Positions 25,305 through 36,286 of a stretch of DNA of 64,000 bases are shown here, piece by piece; position 1 is the stretch's first letter, and each line of letters begins with the position of its first letter. A program made the translations under genes and the position numbers. A model generated the notes under the pieces. That model made no database searches. It saw nothing but the letters and a program-made list of their open reading frames with translations, and was not told the origin of the DNA. Source of the DNA: Bacillus sp. OxB-1 (lineage in GTDB: Bacteria; Bacillota; Bacilli; Bacillales_A; Planococcaceae); assembly GCF_000829195.1 (NCBI RefSeq), contig NZ_AP013294.1, positions 248,001 through 312,000 on the forward strand, written 5' to 3'.

Positions 25305-27041
25305 ATGAAAACATCTGTGCGCAACAAACTGGTCGGATTAGCAGTAATTGTTGTTCTGTTACCAATCTTGTTCGTCGGGGTGATGAACTACTTCGTCGCC
25401 AAAAAGGAACTGGACCAAGTCGGACGCATCGGCCTCCAAAATGGGACATACGCTGTATTGGACTTGATCGAGGAGTTGGATTCCGAAGTGAAAAGTGGCA
25501 ATCTATCATTGGAAGAGGCCCAGGAAAAAGCACGGATCCGTATCGTCGGCCCTAAAGATGCGGAAGGGAAACGTTCAATTACCAATCGGGCAAAGTATGG
25601 GGAGAACTTTTACTTCTTCGCGGTGACGGAAGAAGGGATCATCGAAGCGCATCCAAGTTTGGACGGGGTAAACGTCATTGATTTCCAAACGGATGACGGG
25701 CGCTATTTCATGCAGGAGTCCATTACCGAAGCCAAAAAGCCGAACGGCGGATTTGTTCGGTATGATTGGCCGACACCCACCAACCCCGACGCCAAGGCGC
25801 CTAAAATTACATACAGTCTGCAAGATCCGCATTGGGGATGGATCATTGCCGCGGGTACCTATGAAATGGACTTCAATGCAGGGGCTGTCAATGTACTGAA
25901 AACCTCGGTCATCATGATGATCATTGCCACAGTAATCGGGGTCGGCCTGTTCTGGATCTTCTCGGGACGAATGACTTCCTATATCAAGCGGATCATGGTC
26001 ATGACGTCCGATATTGCAAAAGGGAAGCTGACAGGGGATGATATCCCGATCTTGTCAAGGGATGAATTAGGAATCCTTGCTACGAATGTGAATGAAATGA
26101 AATCCAGCTTAAATGAAATGGTCGGGCATACGCGTGAATCGTCGAACCGGATGCGGAATTCTTCTGAAATGCTGAGCGCCATCACGGAAGAGACGACAGC
26201 CTCAGCGGATGAAGTGCATCATGCCATTGCGGAGATTTCCAACGGTGCCGTCATCCAGGCGGAAGAAGCGGAAACGGCCATTGGAAAAGTGGACAACCTT
26301 TCTGATTTGATTTCCAATACGACCGAAAAATACGAAGAGATTGTCGGCGGCATGAAGACAATGACCAATTTACAGAAAACGGGAAGCGAAAAGGTGAAGG
26401 AGCTGGAACGCAATTCCGTGGAATTTACCGATGTAATCCAGGAGCTGCGGAAAAACTTCTCCCAATTGACCGACGGGATGGGGGAAATCCAAGCGATTGT
26501 CCAGACGATCACATCGATTTCCGAGCAGACCAATTTATTGGCGCTGAACGCCAGCATCGAAGCCGCTCGTGCCGGGGAACATGGAAAAGGGTTCGCTGTT
26601 GTCGCGGATGAAGTGCGGAAGTTATCCGAAGATACGAACGAAGCGACAAACCGGGTCCGGGATCTCCTCGTCCGGATCGAGGGAGATACCGCCTCTTCGG
26701 AAAACCAGATGACGCATACGCTGAAGTTATCGCATGTCCAAGTGGAGGCGATCAACGAGGCGAAAGAAGCCTTCGACCACCTGTCGGAATCCATCCAACA
26801 TATCACCGGCCATCTCCAATCACTGGATGCCGATATGCACGAAATGGACGAAAACCGTCTCGTCGTCGTTAGCGCGATCAATCAAATCGCCACTGTCGCA
26901 ACCGAATCGGCAGCCGCCACAGAGGAAGTCAATGCCTCAATCGATGAGCAGAAAACCGCCATCACCTCCATCATGCATTCCTCCTTGGAACTGCAGACCG
27001 AAGCGGAACGTATGCATGAATTGGTGGAACGTTTCACGTAA
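25305..27041 (+). CDS. Methyl-accepting chemotaxis protein, single Cache domain
   Basis: A 578-residue chemoreceptor. Membrane helix 1 spans residues 8-29, a periplasmic-side single Cache domain ([17 protein letters not shown], then GGFVRYDWP and [10 protein letters not shown]) fills about 35-195, helix 2 is near 204-226, and HAMP plus the signalling coiled coil follow. The hairpin tip [21 protein letters not shown] (about 420-440) binds CheA/CheW. The ligand is unknown. The ATG at 25305 follows GGGGGGGATAGTT; an upstream frame start is not supported. A terminator follows. Confidence 0.92.
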   Translation: MKTSVRNKLVGLAVIVVLLPILFVGVMNYFVAKKELDQVGRIGLQNGTYAVLDLIEELDSEVKSGNLSLEEAQEKARIRIVGPKDAEGKRSITNRAKYGENFYFFAVTEEGIIEAHPSLDGVNVIDFQTDDGRYFMQESITEAKKPNGGFVRYDWPTPTNPDAKAPKITYSLQDPHWGWIIAAGTYEMDFNAGAVNVLKTSVIMMIIATVIGVGLFWIFSGRMTSYIKRIMVMTSDIAKGKLTGDDIPILSRDELGILATNVNEMKSSLNEMVGHTRESSNRMRNSSEMLSAITEETTASADEVHHAIAEISNGAVIQAEEAETAIGKVDNLSDLISNTTEKYEEIVGGMKTMTNLQKTGSEKVKELERNSVEFTDVIQELRKNFSQLTDGMGEIQAIVQTITSISEQTNLLALNASIEAARAGEHGKGFAVVADEVRKLSEDTNEATNRVRDLLVRIEGDTASSENQMTHTLKLSHVQVEAINEAKEAFDHLSESIQHITGHLQSLDADMHEMDENRLVVVSAINQIATVATESAAATEEVNASIDEQKTAITSIMHSSLELQTEAERMHELVERFT

Positions 27042-27057
27042 AAGCCATAGTTAGTAA

Positions 27058-27090
27058 GTGACTCGCATCGTAAAGCGAGTCACTTTTTTG
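27058..27090 (+). terminator. Terminator after the first chemoreceptor gene
   Basis: GTGACTCGC and GCGAGTCAC form a stem followed by TTTTTT. Confidence 0.9.
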
Positions 27091-27130
27091 TAATTGTCAT
27101 AAACTTTTACTATCTCACTCCAATACGGGA

Positions 27131-27160
27131 TTGACAGTTTTTACAAAGATTTGGGATAAT
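27131..27160 (+). promoter_or_regulatory. Sigma-A promoter of the second chemoreceptor gene
   Basis: TTGACA (27131-27136) and GATAAT (27155-27160) are 18 bases apart, about 65 bases before the start codon. Confidence 0.7.
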
Positions 27161-27225
27161 TGAATTAGTTCAATAGTTATATATACACATTTTTTCAGGT
27201 TATTTGTACTGGGGGGACAATGGAA

Positions 27226-29238
27226 ATGAAACAAAACGGGAAGAATATTAGGAGTATAGGCTCTAAGCTGACAGCGTCTATCATTCTCCTCTTGTTGACC
27301 GCCTCTGTCGCGTTCGGATTTTTCGCCTATCTGAACAGTTCGCAGGCCGTCATCGAACAAGTGGAAGTGACGTTGGGCGAAAAAGCGAAAGACATGTCGC
27401 ATTTCATCGAAGAACGGTTTAACCGAAGTTTTGCGGAACTGCAAGCTTTGGCAACAAATACGGAAGTGGAAAGCATGGATCCGGACATCCAACAAGCTTT
27501 CTTACAGCAAAAGCTGGATGAGACGGACGAATACCTGACCTTTGCCATTATCACTTCGGATGGAATTTCGCATTACTTGGACGGCACGACGGCTGACTTA
27601 TCCGATCGGGATTATGTCCTCGACGCCTTCAACGGCAAAACGACAATGTCGGAAGTCATCATTAGCCGCGTAACGAACGAACCTGTCATCATGCTAGCCA
27701 CCCCGATCGACACGGTGACGGGAGAAGACGCCCTGCTTCTCGCACGGATCGATGGCTATTATTTAAGTGAAATTGTCGAGGAGATTAAGATGGGGGACAA
27801 TGGACATGCCTTCATCATCAATGCGGAAGGTACCTACCTGGGCCATAAATTCCGTGAACGGGTAAAAGAACAGATCAATTATGTGGAGTTGGCGAAAGCT
27901 GATGGAGTCGAAACGGAAGAATCACGAGTCGTCAGCGCAATGTTAGCGCAAGAGGAAGGGATTGTATCCTACGAATCCGAAAATGGCACACAACTCCTCG
28001 GCTTTCATCAACTGGATAATGGATGGAAAATCGGGGTAATCGCCTATGAAGATGAAATGCTCACGGGCCTCTACACATTGAAAGTCCAATTTTTCATCGT
28101 TGCCCTGATCATCATGATTCTTGGAATCGGGTTGGCGGTCACGACCTCCCTTTCGGTCAGCCGGCCTGTCCAAGCAATTGTCCACATGGCGGAGCAACTG
28201 GGCAATGGAGATTTTACACAAGAGATTCCCGAGCGCTATCGTAAAAGGAAAGACGAAATCGGGACATTGGCAAACACTTTTTTCCGCTTGACGGAAAATA
28301 TGAAAAGCATGATCATCCAAGTGAAGCGCAGCGCCGAGAGTGTGAACACTGCATCTGTCCAATTAAACCGGGAGACCGGCAATGTCAACGGCATGTCACG
28401 TAATATCGCATCGGCCATCCAGCAAATCGGCAGGGGGTCGGAAACGCAAATGGCCATGTCCGAAGAAAGTGCATCGGCGGTAGCGGAAATGTCTGCCGGC
28501 ATCCAAGGAGTTGCTGAACTTTCTGCATCGGTTGCCAAAAACACGGATTTCATTTCAGAAAAAGTGAGTGACGGCCATGACGCTATCCAGCAAACGATCC
28601 AACAGATGGAATCCATTCAAAATGGTACGAATAAAGCGACTGAAATCATTAAGCTGCTTTCCAAAGAATCGGAGCAGATCGGCCAAATCTCCAAGATGAT
28701 CACGGACATTTCTGCGCAGACGAATCTCCTTGCGTTGAACGCTTCCATTGAAGCCGCCCGTGCAGGTGAAGCGGGCAAAGGATTTGCTGTCGTGGCGAGC
28801 GAAGTGCGGGTGCTTTCCGAACAAACCGCCGAATCCGCCGCGAAAATCAACCAACTGATCGATATGGTCCAGCGCCACACCCGAGAAGCTGTGGAAGCGG
28901 CCGAACGAGGAGAAGACAATGTATTGAAAGGAACGGAAGTCATCCAACGGTTAGGGATTCGATTCGATGAAATCATTCAAGCCGTCCACCAAATCAGCAA
29001 CGAAATCGAAGAGATGACCGCCGTCTCCGAAGAAATGGCGGCAAGTTCAGAAGAAGTCGCAACCTCCATCGATGAAGTGGCTGCCACCGCCAAAACGGCT
29101 TCGGAGTACGTAGAGGAAGTGACCACATCCACCGACAACCAACTACAAGCCGTCGAAGAAATGAACGCATTCACACGGCAATTGGCCGAGATGGTCGAGG
29201 AACTGCACTCCGCCATCCGAAAATTTAAGATTGAGTGA
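27226..29238 (+). CDS. Methyl-accepting chemotaxis protein, double Cache domain
   Basis: A 670-residue chemoreceptor with membrane helix 1 near residues 15-37, a long double-Cache sensor (about 40-285, with [19 protein letters not shown] and [19 protein letters not shown]), helix 2 near 290-310 and HAMP plus signalling domain. The hairpin tip is [21 protein letters not shown]. dCache receptors of this layout often bind amino acids or carboxylates; nothing here decides. Two ATG codons are close: 27220 is only 3 bases from GGGGGG, 27226 is 9 bases from it, so I use the second. Confidence 0.9.
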   Translation: MKQNGKNIRSIGSKLTASIILLLLTASVAFGFFAYLNSSQAVIEQVEVTLGEKAKDMSHFIEERFNRSFAELQALATNTEVESMDPDIQQAFLQQKLDETDEYLTFAIITSDGISHYLDGTTADLSDRDYVLDAFNGKTTMSEVIISRVTNEPVIMLATPIDTVTGEDALLLARIDGYYLSEIVEEIKMGDNGHAFIINAEGTYLGHKFRERVKEQINYVELAKADGVETEESRVVSAMLAQEEGIVSYESENGTQLLGFHQLDNGWKIGVIAYEDEMLTGLYTLKVQFFIVALIIMILGIGLAVTTSLSVSRPVQAIVHMAEQLGNGDFTQEIPERYRKRKDEIGTLANTFFRLTENMKSMIIQVKRSAESVNTASVQLNRETGNVNGMSRNIASAIQQIGRGSETQMAMSEESASAVAEMSAGIQGVAELSASVAKNTDFISEKVSDGHDAIQQTIQQMESIQNGTNKATEIIKLLSKESEQIGQISKMITDISAQTNLLALNASIEAARAGEAGKGFAVVASEVRVLSEQTAESAAKINQLIDMVQRHTREAVEAAERGEDNVLKGTEVIQRLGIRFDEIIQAVHQISNEIEEMTAVSEEMAASSEEVATSIDEVAATAKTASEYVEEVTTSTDNQLQAVEEMNAFTRQLAEMVEELHSAIRKFKIE

Positions 29239-29247
29239 AGTGAAAAG

Positions 29248-29286
29248 AAGCCCCTGCCATTATGACGACATGGCAGGGGCTTTTTT
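29248..29286 (+). terminator. Terminator after the second chemoreceptor gene
   Basis: AAGCCCCTGCCAT pairs with ATGGCAGGGGCTT and is followed by a T run. It also lies downstream of the converging ctaB gene. Confidence 0.92.
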
Positions 29287-29315
29287 AAAACTCCGAAACC
29301 TAATTGTTCCGGAAT

Positions 29316-30224
29316 CTAGAAAATCGTGACGATCACCATTGTAAGAAATAGAATCGCCATATAATTGACCGAGTAAAGAAAATTCAAGTGGGCCCACTTC
29401 ATATTATCTTTCGTATAGAAGCCCATGAAGCTGATGACGAGATACCCGATATTCAAGGCGGTCGCGATGATGATGAACGTCATGCCAAGCGATACGAGAT
29501 AAAAAGGCAATGGCAGCAGGCACGCCACATAGACAGCCATTTGACGCTTCGTCATGTCGAAACCTCGGACCACCGGAAGCATGGCCACCTTTGCTGCACG
29601 ATATTCCTCAAATTTTTTCATTGCGATGGCAAACGTATGGGGCATTTGCCAGATGAACAAAATGATGAACAGAATAATAGGCACAATATGATACGCAGAT
29701 GTTACGGCCGCCCAGCCGATCAATGGCGTCACCGCTCCGGATACACTCCCGATCACCGTATTTAATGTATACTTCCGTTTCGACCACATCGTATAAAGCA
29801 CAACATAGGTAAACCAACCGACAAACCCGTAAAAGGCGGCCTCGAATGTTGTGAAAAATAATAAGATCATCCCGATTGCGGATAACGCAATCCCGAGCAT
29901 CAAGACGTTCTGCAAGGAAATATTGCCCGTCACGGTCGGCCTCTTCTGGGTCCGCGCCATCACTTTGTCGATGTCCGCGTCATACCAGTTGTTAAGGACT
30001 AGCGCTCCACCCATCAGCAACGTGCTCCCGATGATTGTCAATAAAAAAAGGTTCATTTGGGAAATGAACGTCGTTTCTGTGAAATGAAGTGCCAACCAGA
30101 AACCGGTGAATACCGGAAGCACGTTAGCGATTAGTACAGGCGCTTTAAAAAGCGACTTCATGTCGGCTATGAATGTGGACGTATTTTGCTTTTCGCTAAC
30201 GGAAAGCACTCCATCTTTATTCAT
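29316..30224 (-). CDS. ctaB: Protoheme IX farnesyltransferase (heme O synthase)
   Basis: A 302-residue membrane prenyltransferase of the UbiA superfamily that attaches farnesyl to heme b, giving heme O for heme-copper oxidases. The first Asp-rich motif NNWYDADIDKVMARTQKRP (about residues 88-106) and the following GRP-like PTVTG are diagnostic; about nine membrane helices are present. Length matches Bacillus CtaB. GGAGAGG precedes the ATG. No other cytochrome oxidase gene is in the window; it stands alone. Confidence 0.93.
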   Translation of the reverse strand: MNKDGVLSVSEKQNTSTFIADMKSLFKAPVLIANVLPVFTGFWLALHFTETTFISQMNLFLLTIIGSTLLMGGALVLNNWYDADIDKVMARTQKRPTVTGNISLQNVLMLGIALSAIGMILLFFTTFEAAFYGFVGWFTYVVLYTMWSKRKYTLNTVIGSVSGAVTPLIGWAAVTSAYHIVPIILFIILFIWQMPHTFAIAMKKFEEYRAAKVAMLPVVRGFDMTKRQMAVYVACLLPLPFYLVSLGMTFIIIATALNIGYLVISFMGFYTKDNMKWAHLNFLYSVNYMAILFLTMVIVTIF

Positions 30225-30383
30225 CTATAACCTCTCCTTAGCCTTGCTTGAAAAATGCATTGATACTTGCTCCTACTCTATAATATACCACTTCTGCATA
30301 GCAAATTTCACCCATCCATTTTCCTTTTTCATAAAATCCACACCCGTTGTTCACAATTTCGTGAAAAAGCGGAGTAAGGCCAT

Positions 30384-30413
30384 GAAAAAACCACTCCCCA
30401 TCGAGAGAGTGGC
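30384..30413 (-). terminator. Terminator of the polar amino acid ABC operon
   Basis: On the minus strand CCACTC and GAGTGG form a short stem directly followed by TTTTTT, just after the ATP-binding gene. Confidence 0.75.
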
Positions 30414-30421
30414 ATCGTCCT

Positions 30422-31168
30422 TTATTTTAAGCTCCGATTTAAGAATGCCCGCGTCCGGTCGTGCTTCGGCTTCGTGAACAATTCCGAAGGATGGCCGGCT
30501 TCCACAATCTCACCGCCGTCCATAAAAATAGCCTGGTTGGCCACTTCCTGAGCGAAGCCCATCTCATGCGTGACGACAATCATCGTCATATGCTCTTTCG
30601 CGAGGTCCTTCATCACTTCCAATACTTCCCCCGTCAACTCGGGGTCGAGTGCGGATGTCGGTTCATCGAACAACAGGATCTCGGGGTTCGTCATCAATGC
30701 CCGAGCGATGGCGACACGCTGTTTCTGCCCACCCGACAACTTGGATGGATAGACCGTGGCCTTGTCGGACAACCCGATTTTCGCAAGCAGCTCGGCGCTC
30801 CTCGTCTGAATTTCCGACACGGATCCCCGCTTCGTCAATCGCGGCGCCAATTCGAGGTTCTCCCTCACTGTCAGATGCGGAAAGAGGTCAAAATGTTGAA
30901 ACACCATCCCCATCTTGGACGTGACTTTTTTGATGTCTTGCGGTTTGGGATAAGCTCCGTCTTTCACTAAGTAATCGCCGGCTACGCAAATGGTGCCGCC
31001 ATTTACATCTTCCAAGTGGACCAGGCTCCGGAGCATTGTGCTTTTGCCCGACCCGGAAGGCCCGATAACGGCGACCACATCATTTTTATTCACATCAAAT
31101 GTGATATTCTTCAGAACTTCCAGCGGTCCAAATGACTTTTTCAGATTCCGTATTTCAATGATTGCCAT
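30422..31168 (-). CDS. Polar amino acid ABC transporter ATP-binding protein
   Basis: A 248-residue ABC ATPase of the GlnQ/ArtP/HisP type. Walker [10 protein letters not shown] (about residues 36-44), the signature [15 protein letters not shown] (about 141-155) and Walker [15 protein letters not shown] are complete, with the H-loop in VVTHEMGFA. It energises the permease encoded 15 bases upstream. Amino acid specificity cannot be read from this subunit. Confidence 0.93.
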   Translation of the reverse strand: MAIIEIRNLKKSFGPLEVLKNITFDVNKNDVVAVIGPSGSGKSTMLRSLVHLEDVNGGTICVAGDYLVKDGAYPKPQDIKKVTSKMGMVFQHFDLFPHLTVRENLELAPRLTKRGSVSEIQTRSAELLAKIGLSDKATVYPSKLSGGQKQRVAIARALMTNPEILLFDEPTSALDPELTGEVLEVMKDLAKEHMTMIVVTHEMGFAQEVANQAIFMDGGEIVEAGHPSELFTKPKHDRTRAFLNRSLK

Positions 31169-31182
31169 GGTTCCTACTCCTT

Positions 31183-31842
31183 TTAGTCAAATTTAAACCG
31201 CTTCTCCAGCCATTTGAAGAATGTTGTCAAGGTCAAGGTAATCATCAGGTAAATGATTCCGGCAATGAAGAACGGGACAATGGTGAAATCCCGGTTGACC
31301 GCAGTCTGCGCAAAATGCAATAACTCCGGGACCGCCACTGCATAGAGCAAGGCAGTATCTTTGACAAGAGTGACAGATTCGTTCGCCACTGCCGGCAAGG
31401 CGATCCGGAACATTTGCGGCAAAATGATGCGTGTCGTCGTTTGCCATCTATTAAGCCCGAGAACTTGGGCCGCTTCATATTGCCCTTTGTCGATTGCCAG
31501 AAGTCCTCCCCTGAAAATCTCCGCGAAATACGCAGCATAGTTCAGGACGAAACCTAGACAAGCCGCCACAAACCGATCCAGCACCAAATACTCGCCCACG
31601 ATCGGCAGCAAGGGTAAGCCGAATACGACAAAGAGGAGTTGGAGTAAAAGCGGGGTTCCACGCAACAAGTAGATATACGTGCTCGCCAACCAGGACAGCG
31701 GCTTGAAACTGCTCCGTACAGCAAGGGTCAGGAGGAATCCCAACGGAACCGAAAGGACGATCGCGATGATGAACAAGAGAACGGTCACTTGTGCCCCTTC
31801 TAGCATCGGTTTCAATATGTTGTTTAGATATTCGAACGACAT
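31183..31842 (-). CDS. Polar amino acid ABC transporter permease
   Basis: A 219-residue His/Glu/Gln-type permease with about five membrane helices. The family hallmarks [19 protein letters not shown] and the EAA-loop-like [23 protein letters not shown] are clear. The ATG at 31842 is used because GGAGGAAACC precedes it. It functions as a homodimer with the ATPase next to it and the lipoprotein encoded upstream. Confidence 0.92.
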   Translation of the reverse strand: MSFEYLNNILKPMLEGAQVTVLLFIIAIVLSVPLGFLLTLAVRSSFKPLSWLASTYIYLLRGTPLLLQLLFVVFGLPLLPIVGEYLVLDRFVAACLGFVLNYAAYFAEIFRGGLLAIDKGQYEAAQVLGLNRWQTTTRIILPQMFRIALPAVANESVTLVKDTALLYAVAVPELLHFAQTAVNRDFTIVPFFIAGIIYLMITLTLTTFFKWLEKRFKFD

Positions 31843-31861
31843 GAAGGTTTCCTCCAAAAAC

Positions 31862-31892
31862 AAAACAGGGTTTCGCTAGGAAATCCTGTTTG
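31862..31892 (-). terminator. Intra-operon hairpin after the binding-protein gene
   Basis: On the minus strand AAACAGGATTTC pairs with GAAACCCTGTTT, followed by a T-rich stretch. It probably reduces read-through, so the binding protein is made in excess over the permease. Confidence 0.6.
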
Positions 31893-31909
31893 TCTTCTAT
31901 TTGTACTTC

Positions 31910-32749
31910 TTATTTTACAACTTTGTCTTCGCCGAACCACTTATTTGAAATTTCAGCGGCTGTTCCATCTTCATTCATCGTATCCAGTGCGGCTTGAAGG
32001 TTTTTCAGCAGCTCTTCGTTCCCTTTTTTCACCCCGACGCCATACTCTTCCGGAGCGAGCGATTCTTCAAGAACTTTAAAAGTGCCTTCTTCCTTGGACA
32101 TGTAGTAGTCGATAACGACTTCGTCAATTACGACAGCATCCACACGACCCGTTTTCAAGTCCGTCAATGCCAATACGTTATCTGCAAACTCTGTTACAGT
32201 TTTCACTTTCTCATGTACAGGATCCGCGCTTAACGCATCGGATGCCGAAGATAGCGCTTGAAGACCTACCACTTTGCCATCCAAATCAGCCAACTTTGTA
32301 ATTTCTTCGTTGTCTGCAAGGGTGGCGACTACTTGGGCGTTACGAAGGTAAGGTTTCGTGAAAAGGACTTTCTCTTTACGTTCGTCTGTAATCGTATAGC
32401 CATTCCAGATCAAATCAATCCGACCACTGGCTAATTCAGTTTCCTTCGTCTTCCAATCGATCGGCTGGAATTTTGCTTCCATGCCCATATGCTCAGCTGC
32501 CGCTCTTGCATAGTCGATATCAAAGCCGACAATTTCGTTTTTCTCATCACGGAAGCCCATTGGTGCAAATTTATCGTCTATGCCAATAACGATTGTAGCT
32601 TTTTCAGAACCAGTTTCCCCTTTAGTATCCGTTTCCGTAGTTCCAGACGTGGAATCAGTTTTGTCCCCCTCCGTCTTGGACGTCCCACAGGCCGCGACAA
32701 GAGCTAATATTGCCACCATCATCAGTAGGCCGAAAGCAAATCGTTTCAT
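31910..32749 (-). CDS. Polar amino acid ABC transporter binding lipoprotein
   Basis: A 279-residue extracellular solute-binding protein of family 3. The lipoprotein signal ends at the lipobox VAAC (about residues 17-20), followed by a Ser/Thr/Glu-rich linker. The binding fold shows IVIGIDDKFAPMGFRDE, GFDIDYARAAAEHMG, LIWNGYTITDERKEKVLFT and the C-terminal YGVGVKKGNEELLKNLQ. It delivers a polar amino acid, possibly cystine, glutamine or arginine, to the permease. The ATG at 32749 follows GGGAAGGGG. Confidence 0.92.
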   Translation of the reverse strand: MKRFAFGLLMMVAILALVAACGTSKTEGDKTDSTSGTTETDTKGETGSEKATIVIGIDDKFAPMGFRDEKNEIVGFDIDYARAAAEHMGMEAKFQPIDWKTKETELASGRIDLIWNGYTITDERKEKVLFTKPYLRNAQVVATLADNEEITKLADLDGKVVGLQALSSASDALSADPVHEKVKTVTEFADNVLALTDLKTGRVDAVVIDEVVIDYYMSKEEGTFKVLEESLAPEEYGVGVKKGNEELLKNLQAALDTMNEDGTAAEISNKWFGEDKVVK

Positions 32750-32867
32750 CTTACTTTTCCCCTTCCCTCTATCTATGTATGCTGCATACAATACTTTAGT
32801 ACGTTAACACTCTATAAGGATAACATGGTTGGAGTGAAAATAAAACCCCCGAAATGGGAACAACAAA

Positions 32868-32925
32868 AGGGGCCAAGTAAAGAAACAATCTTCCGACTGT
32901 TCCTGCACTTGGCCCCTTTGGATAG
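32868..32925 (-). terminator. Terminator of the LIV/acyl-CoA ligase operon
   Basis: AAAAGGGGCCAAGT pairs with ACTTGGCCCCTTT, with TTTT on the minus-strand downstream side; it follows the last gene (livF) of the large operon. Confidence 0.8.
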
Positions 32926-32939
32926 CCGCCCCAAGAGCA

Positions 32940-33731
32940 TTACCAGACGACCCGTTGGCGACGTTTGTATACTTTACTATTGCGGTAATCTTTATCTTCC
33001 TCTTTACCGATTCCCAAGTAATGTTCGCGCACTTCTTCATTGGATAACAGATCCTCGGCGTTGCCCTGCATGACGACACGACCGCCTTCCATTATGTAGC
33101 CGTAATCGGCAATGCCGAGCGCCACATTGGCATTTTGTTCAACTACTAGGATGGACATGCCTTCCTCTTTATTGATCTGCTTAATGTTCTGGAAGATTTC
33201 CTGTACGAGCAATGGCGCGATTCCGAGAGATGGCTCATCCAGCAAAAGGAGCTTCGGTTTGGCCATCAGTCCTCTTCCGATTGCTAACATTTGCTGTTCT
33301 CCACCTGAAAGGAAACCGGCTTTCCGACCTTGCAACATCCTTAACTTCGGAAAATACTCATAGATCTGGTTGATATCCTTTTTAATATTAGAACGGTCCT
33401 TTCGCGTATAAGCGCCGGCAATCAGATTTTCTTCTACCGTCAAGTCTTTGAAAATCCGTCTTCCTTCCATGCTGAGAAAGATGCCGTTCCGGACAATGAC
33501 ATCTGGTGTTGTATTTCCGATATTTTTACCAAGAAATTCAATGGAACCATCAGTGACTAGTCCGCCCTCCCCTGCCAAGAGGCCGGAAATGGCTTTCAAA
33601 GTTGTCGATTTTCCGGCGCCGTTACTCCCCAGCAACGCCACAATCTTGCCTTCCGGAACATGGAGCGACATCCCTTTAAGCGCCAAGATTATTTTGTCAT
33701 ACACCGCTTCGATATTATTTACATGGAGCAT
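32940..33731 (-). CDS. livF: LIV-type ABC transporter ATP-binding protein LivF
   Basis: A 263-residue second ATPase of a branched-chain-amino-acid-type importer. Walker A is GSNGAGKST (about residues 34-42), the signature is LSGGEQQMLAIGRGLM, and Walker B is LLLLDEPSLGIAPLL, which is typical of LivF. The C-terminus has an unusual extra basic tail (about 20 residues, ending RRQRVVW) after the normal end. GGAGGAGAAATTCG precedes the ATG. It is the last gene of the operon that begins with livG at 39863. Confidence 0.9.
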   Translation of the reverse strand: MLHVNNIEAVYDKIILALKGMSLHVPEGKIVALLGSNGAGKSTTLKAISGLLAGEGGLVTDGSIEFLGKNIGNTTPDVIVRNGIFLSMEGRRIFKDLTVEENLIAGAYTRKDRSNIKKDINQIYEYFPKLRMLQGRKAGFLSGGEQQMLAIGRGLMAKPKLLLLDEPSLGIAPLLVQEIFQNIKQINKEEGMSILVVEQNANVALGIADYGYIMEGGRVVMQGNAEDLLSNEEVREHYLGIGKEEDKDYRNSKVYKRRQRVVW

Positions 33732-33876
33732 CGAATTTCTCCTCCCTAATCAAATACAGCCTTTGTATTTGCGATTGATACCTTGCAGAAAAGGACAAAC
33801 GGGAAAGCGCATGGAAAAATCCGATGCTTCTCCCGTCTGAGTCCCTCTATAAGCGGAATTTCCCGCCATTAGTCAA

Positions 33877-35148
33877 TCAGTCTTTGTAGCTCATGTATTC
33901 AGTAAGCTGTTCCCACTTACCATTTTTAACGATACCTAGACGAGTTTTTTCTGTTCCTGCATGGTTGTCAGCACTGAAAGTAACCGGCGCACCCAATCCA
34001 CCAAGATCCAGGTCAGTCAATGACTCCAAACCAGCACGGATCGCTTCACCATCAAGCTCTCCATCCGTCAGTTTGGCAGCTGCTTCGATTCCTGCAGCCA
34101 TGATTTTCGCTGTAGTCCATCCTTGTACGAACTTTTGGTCGATGTCTTCCAGTGTTTTTCCTTCCCCTTTTAGATATTCTTCGATTTCAGCCATTCCAGG
34201 GAAGTCTTCATATGGCATTGCGTGCGAAAGGATTCCCATGTAGCCTTCTGCAGTTTCTGCACCTACAATATCAATAACCCCTTCACCGGATGCCCAGTTC
34301 AAACCGAAAAATTGCGTATCGATCCCAAGTGTTTTGGCGTCACGGAGAATAGTGGAAGTAGCAGCCCAAGTTTGTTGGATGATCGCATAATCAGGATTTT
34401 TCTTCTCCATGTTCAACAATTGGGACTGTGCTTCAGTTGCTTGAACGTCAATTACTTGTTCGTCCACCACTTCTACACCAATTTCTGCAGCATAAGCTTT
34501 GATATCTTCAATTGGAGAACGTCCAAATGCCGTATCATTATAAAGCAATGCCAGCGTCGGATTGTCCCCCTCATGGTTGTCTTTGATCCATTTTACAATT
34601 GTACGACCTTGATCGGAATAAGAAGCCGCTGTCAAGAAGTTGTATGGACTTTCACCTAGTTCTTTCAAGTTCTCAGAATAAGAAGCCGAGAAGAATGGGA
34701 GTTTATCATTAGCAACTTGCTGACGAAGTGCTTCCGTGTCCCCTGTTCCCCATCCAAGAATTGCAGAAACTTTGTCTCTGTCACGGAACTGCTGATAGAT
34801 CTTCTGTGCTTCCGGAATCGCGTAAGCATAGTCCTGACCCTTCAACTCCACTGTGACGCCTTCAATGCCGCCTGTCTTTGCCAAATGCTTGAAGTATGCC
34901 TCTTCCCCTTCTGCAAATGGCGTCCCGACGTCGCCAGTACCCCCAGTAAGATCGAATAAACCTCCAATCACAACTTTGCGATTATCGCCTGAGCTGGCAT
35001 TATCGCCTTCATTGCCGCTTGACGTGCCTTCAGCAGGCCCGCTAGTTGTTGTCGTTTCACCCGCGTTGTCCCCACCGCCACAGGCCGCAAGGATTAAGAG
35101 CATCATTAAACCGACCAATAAAGCTAAAAATTTATTCCTGCTCTTCAT
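33877..35148 (-). CDS. LIV-type ABC transporter substrate-binding lipoprotein
   Basis: A 423-residue periplasmic-binding-fold lipoprotein of the LivJ/amide-binding group. The signal ends in the lipobox LAAC (about residues 19-22), followed by a Gly/Ser/Glu-rich linker to about residue 55. The binding domain begins KVVIGGLFDLTGGTGDVG. Family position 1 binding motif GWGTGDTEALRQQV is visible. The ligand is not known; operon content (an acyl-CoA ligase) suggests a carboxylic acid rather than leucine. Intergenic hairpins flank it (33770-33840), which may raise its expression relative to the rest. Confidence 0.87.
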   Translation of the reverse strand: MKSRNKFLALLVGLMMLLILAACGGGDNAGETTTTSGPAEGTSSGNEGDNASSGDNRKVVIGGLFDLTGGTGDVGTPFAEGEEAYFKHLAKTGGIEGVTVELKGQDYAYAIPEAQKIYQQFRDRDKVSAILGWGTGDTEALRQQVANDKLPFFSASYSENLKELGESPYNFLTAASYSDQGRTIVKWIKDNHEGDNPTLALLYNDTAFGRSPIEDIKAYAAEIGVEVVDEQVIDVQATEAQSQLLNMEKKNPDYAIIQQTWAATSTILRDAKTLGIDTQFFGLNWASGEGVIDIVGAETAEGYMGILSHAMPYEDFPGMAEIEEYLKGEGKTLEDIDQKFVQGWTTAKIMAAGIEAAAKLTDGELDGEAIRAGLESLTDLDLGGLGAPVTFSADNHAGTEKTRLGIVKNGKWEQLTEYMSYKD

Positions 35149-35220
35149 ATCAAATTCCCCCTTTTTTTGTATGGAAAGAAACCTGTGAACATATCCATGT
35201 TCGGTTTCGAATTCCCGCCC

Positions 35221-36282
35221 CTAATACGAAAACGGCCACAATCTGAAATACTTCTTAATATTCAACCAAATATGAGCCAGTCCGCCCGGTTCGAAAATCA
35301 GGAACAAGATGATTACGAGCCCGAACGCGAACTCTTTCAGTGAAGAAAACAATTGATACAGATCAGGCATGATTCCCGCCATGACATCCACAAGAAAACT
35401 CAATAAAACGGGTAGAAGTGTAATAAAGACCGCTCCGAAGATGGAACCGATAATACTGCCAAGCCCACCGATTAGGATCATCGCCAAATATTCGATTGAT
35501 ACATGGAAGCTATACAATTCCGGGCTCACGATCATCGTGTAATGTGCCAATAAGGCTCCGGCGATACCGACGAAGAAGGAGCTGATAGCAAATGCCATGA
35601 CTTTGTATTTAAATAGGTTGATCCCCATGATTTGTGCAGCGATATCCCGTTCATGGACCGCCAAGAAAGCGCGTCCCGTCCTGGACCGGAACAGATTAGT
35701 TGCGTAAAGGATAGTCAACATCAAGATGACGACACACAAGTAGTAGTAGGAAGTATTGCTGGAAAGGGAATACTCGCCTATTGACGGGCGGCTGAGAACT
35801 AACCCAGCCGTCCCTCCCGTGAGACTATCCCATCGACTGATGACGAAGAGGATGATGACTTGCGCCGCCAATGTCGCAATGGCCAAATAGAGCCCTTTCA
35901 GACGGAGCGATGGAATGCCGAACAACCCGCCGACTACCGCTGTGACAATACCCGCCAACGGCAAAGCGACCCAAAAACTAAGTCCCAATGTGGAAGTCAG
36001 GATTGCCGAGGTATAACCGCCCACGCCAAGGAAAGCTCCTACCCCGATGGAAATTTGACCAGTATAACCTGTCAGAAGATTGAGTCCGATTGCTCCAACC
36101 GATGCAATCGCACACAACGTCAATAACCCGACCCAATAACTGGAAGTGAAAAGAGGTACAGCCAGGACTAGCAGCACGATGACCGACCACTTGATCTTGA
36201 CCGACGTCGTCCCAAACATTTTCATATCTTCTTTATATGATGTTTTGTATTTTCCGCTATTCATTGCAAATGGATTACGCAT
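35221..36282 (-). CDS. livM: LIV-type ABC transporter permease LivM
   Basis: A 353-residue permease of the LivM type with about ten membrane helices; the segments GLNLLTGYTGQISIGVGAFLGVGGY and RSRTGRAFLAVHERDIAAQIMGIN are diagnostic, the latter being the coupling loop that contacts the ATPases. AAAGGGTGTGAGCTC leads to the ATG. It starts 4 bases after the livH stop, so the two permease genes are coupled. Confidence 0.92.
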   Translation of the reverse strand: MRNPFAMNSGKYKTSYKEDMKMFGTTSVKIKWSVIVLLVLAVPLFTSSYWVGLLTLCAIASVGAIGLNLLTGYTGQISIGVGAFLGVGGYTSAILTSTLGLSFWVALPLAGIVTAVVGGLFGIPSLRLKGLYLAIATLAAQVIILFVISRWDSLTGGTAGLVLSRPSIGEYSLSSNTSYYYLCVVILMLTILYATNLFRSRTGRAFLAVHERDIAAQIMGINLFKYKVMAFAISSFFVGIAGALLAHYTMIVSPELYSFHVSIEYLAMILIGGLGSIIGSIFGAVFITLLPVLLSFLVDVMAGIMPDLYQLFSSLKEFAFGLVIILFLIFEPGGLAHIWLNIKKYFRLWPFSY

Positions 36283-36286
36283 GAGC

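Noticed and set aside
26219-26881. 220-codon minus-strand frame inside the first chemoreceptor gene
   Set aside because: Shadow frame caused by the Ser/Ala/Glu-rich signalling domain.
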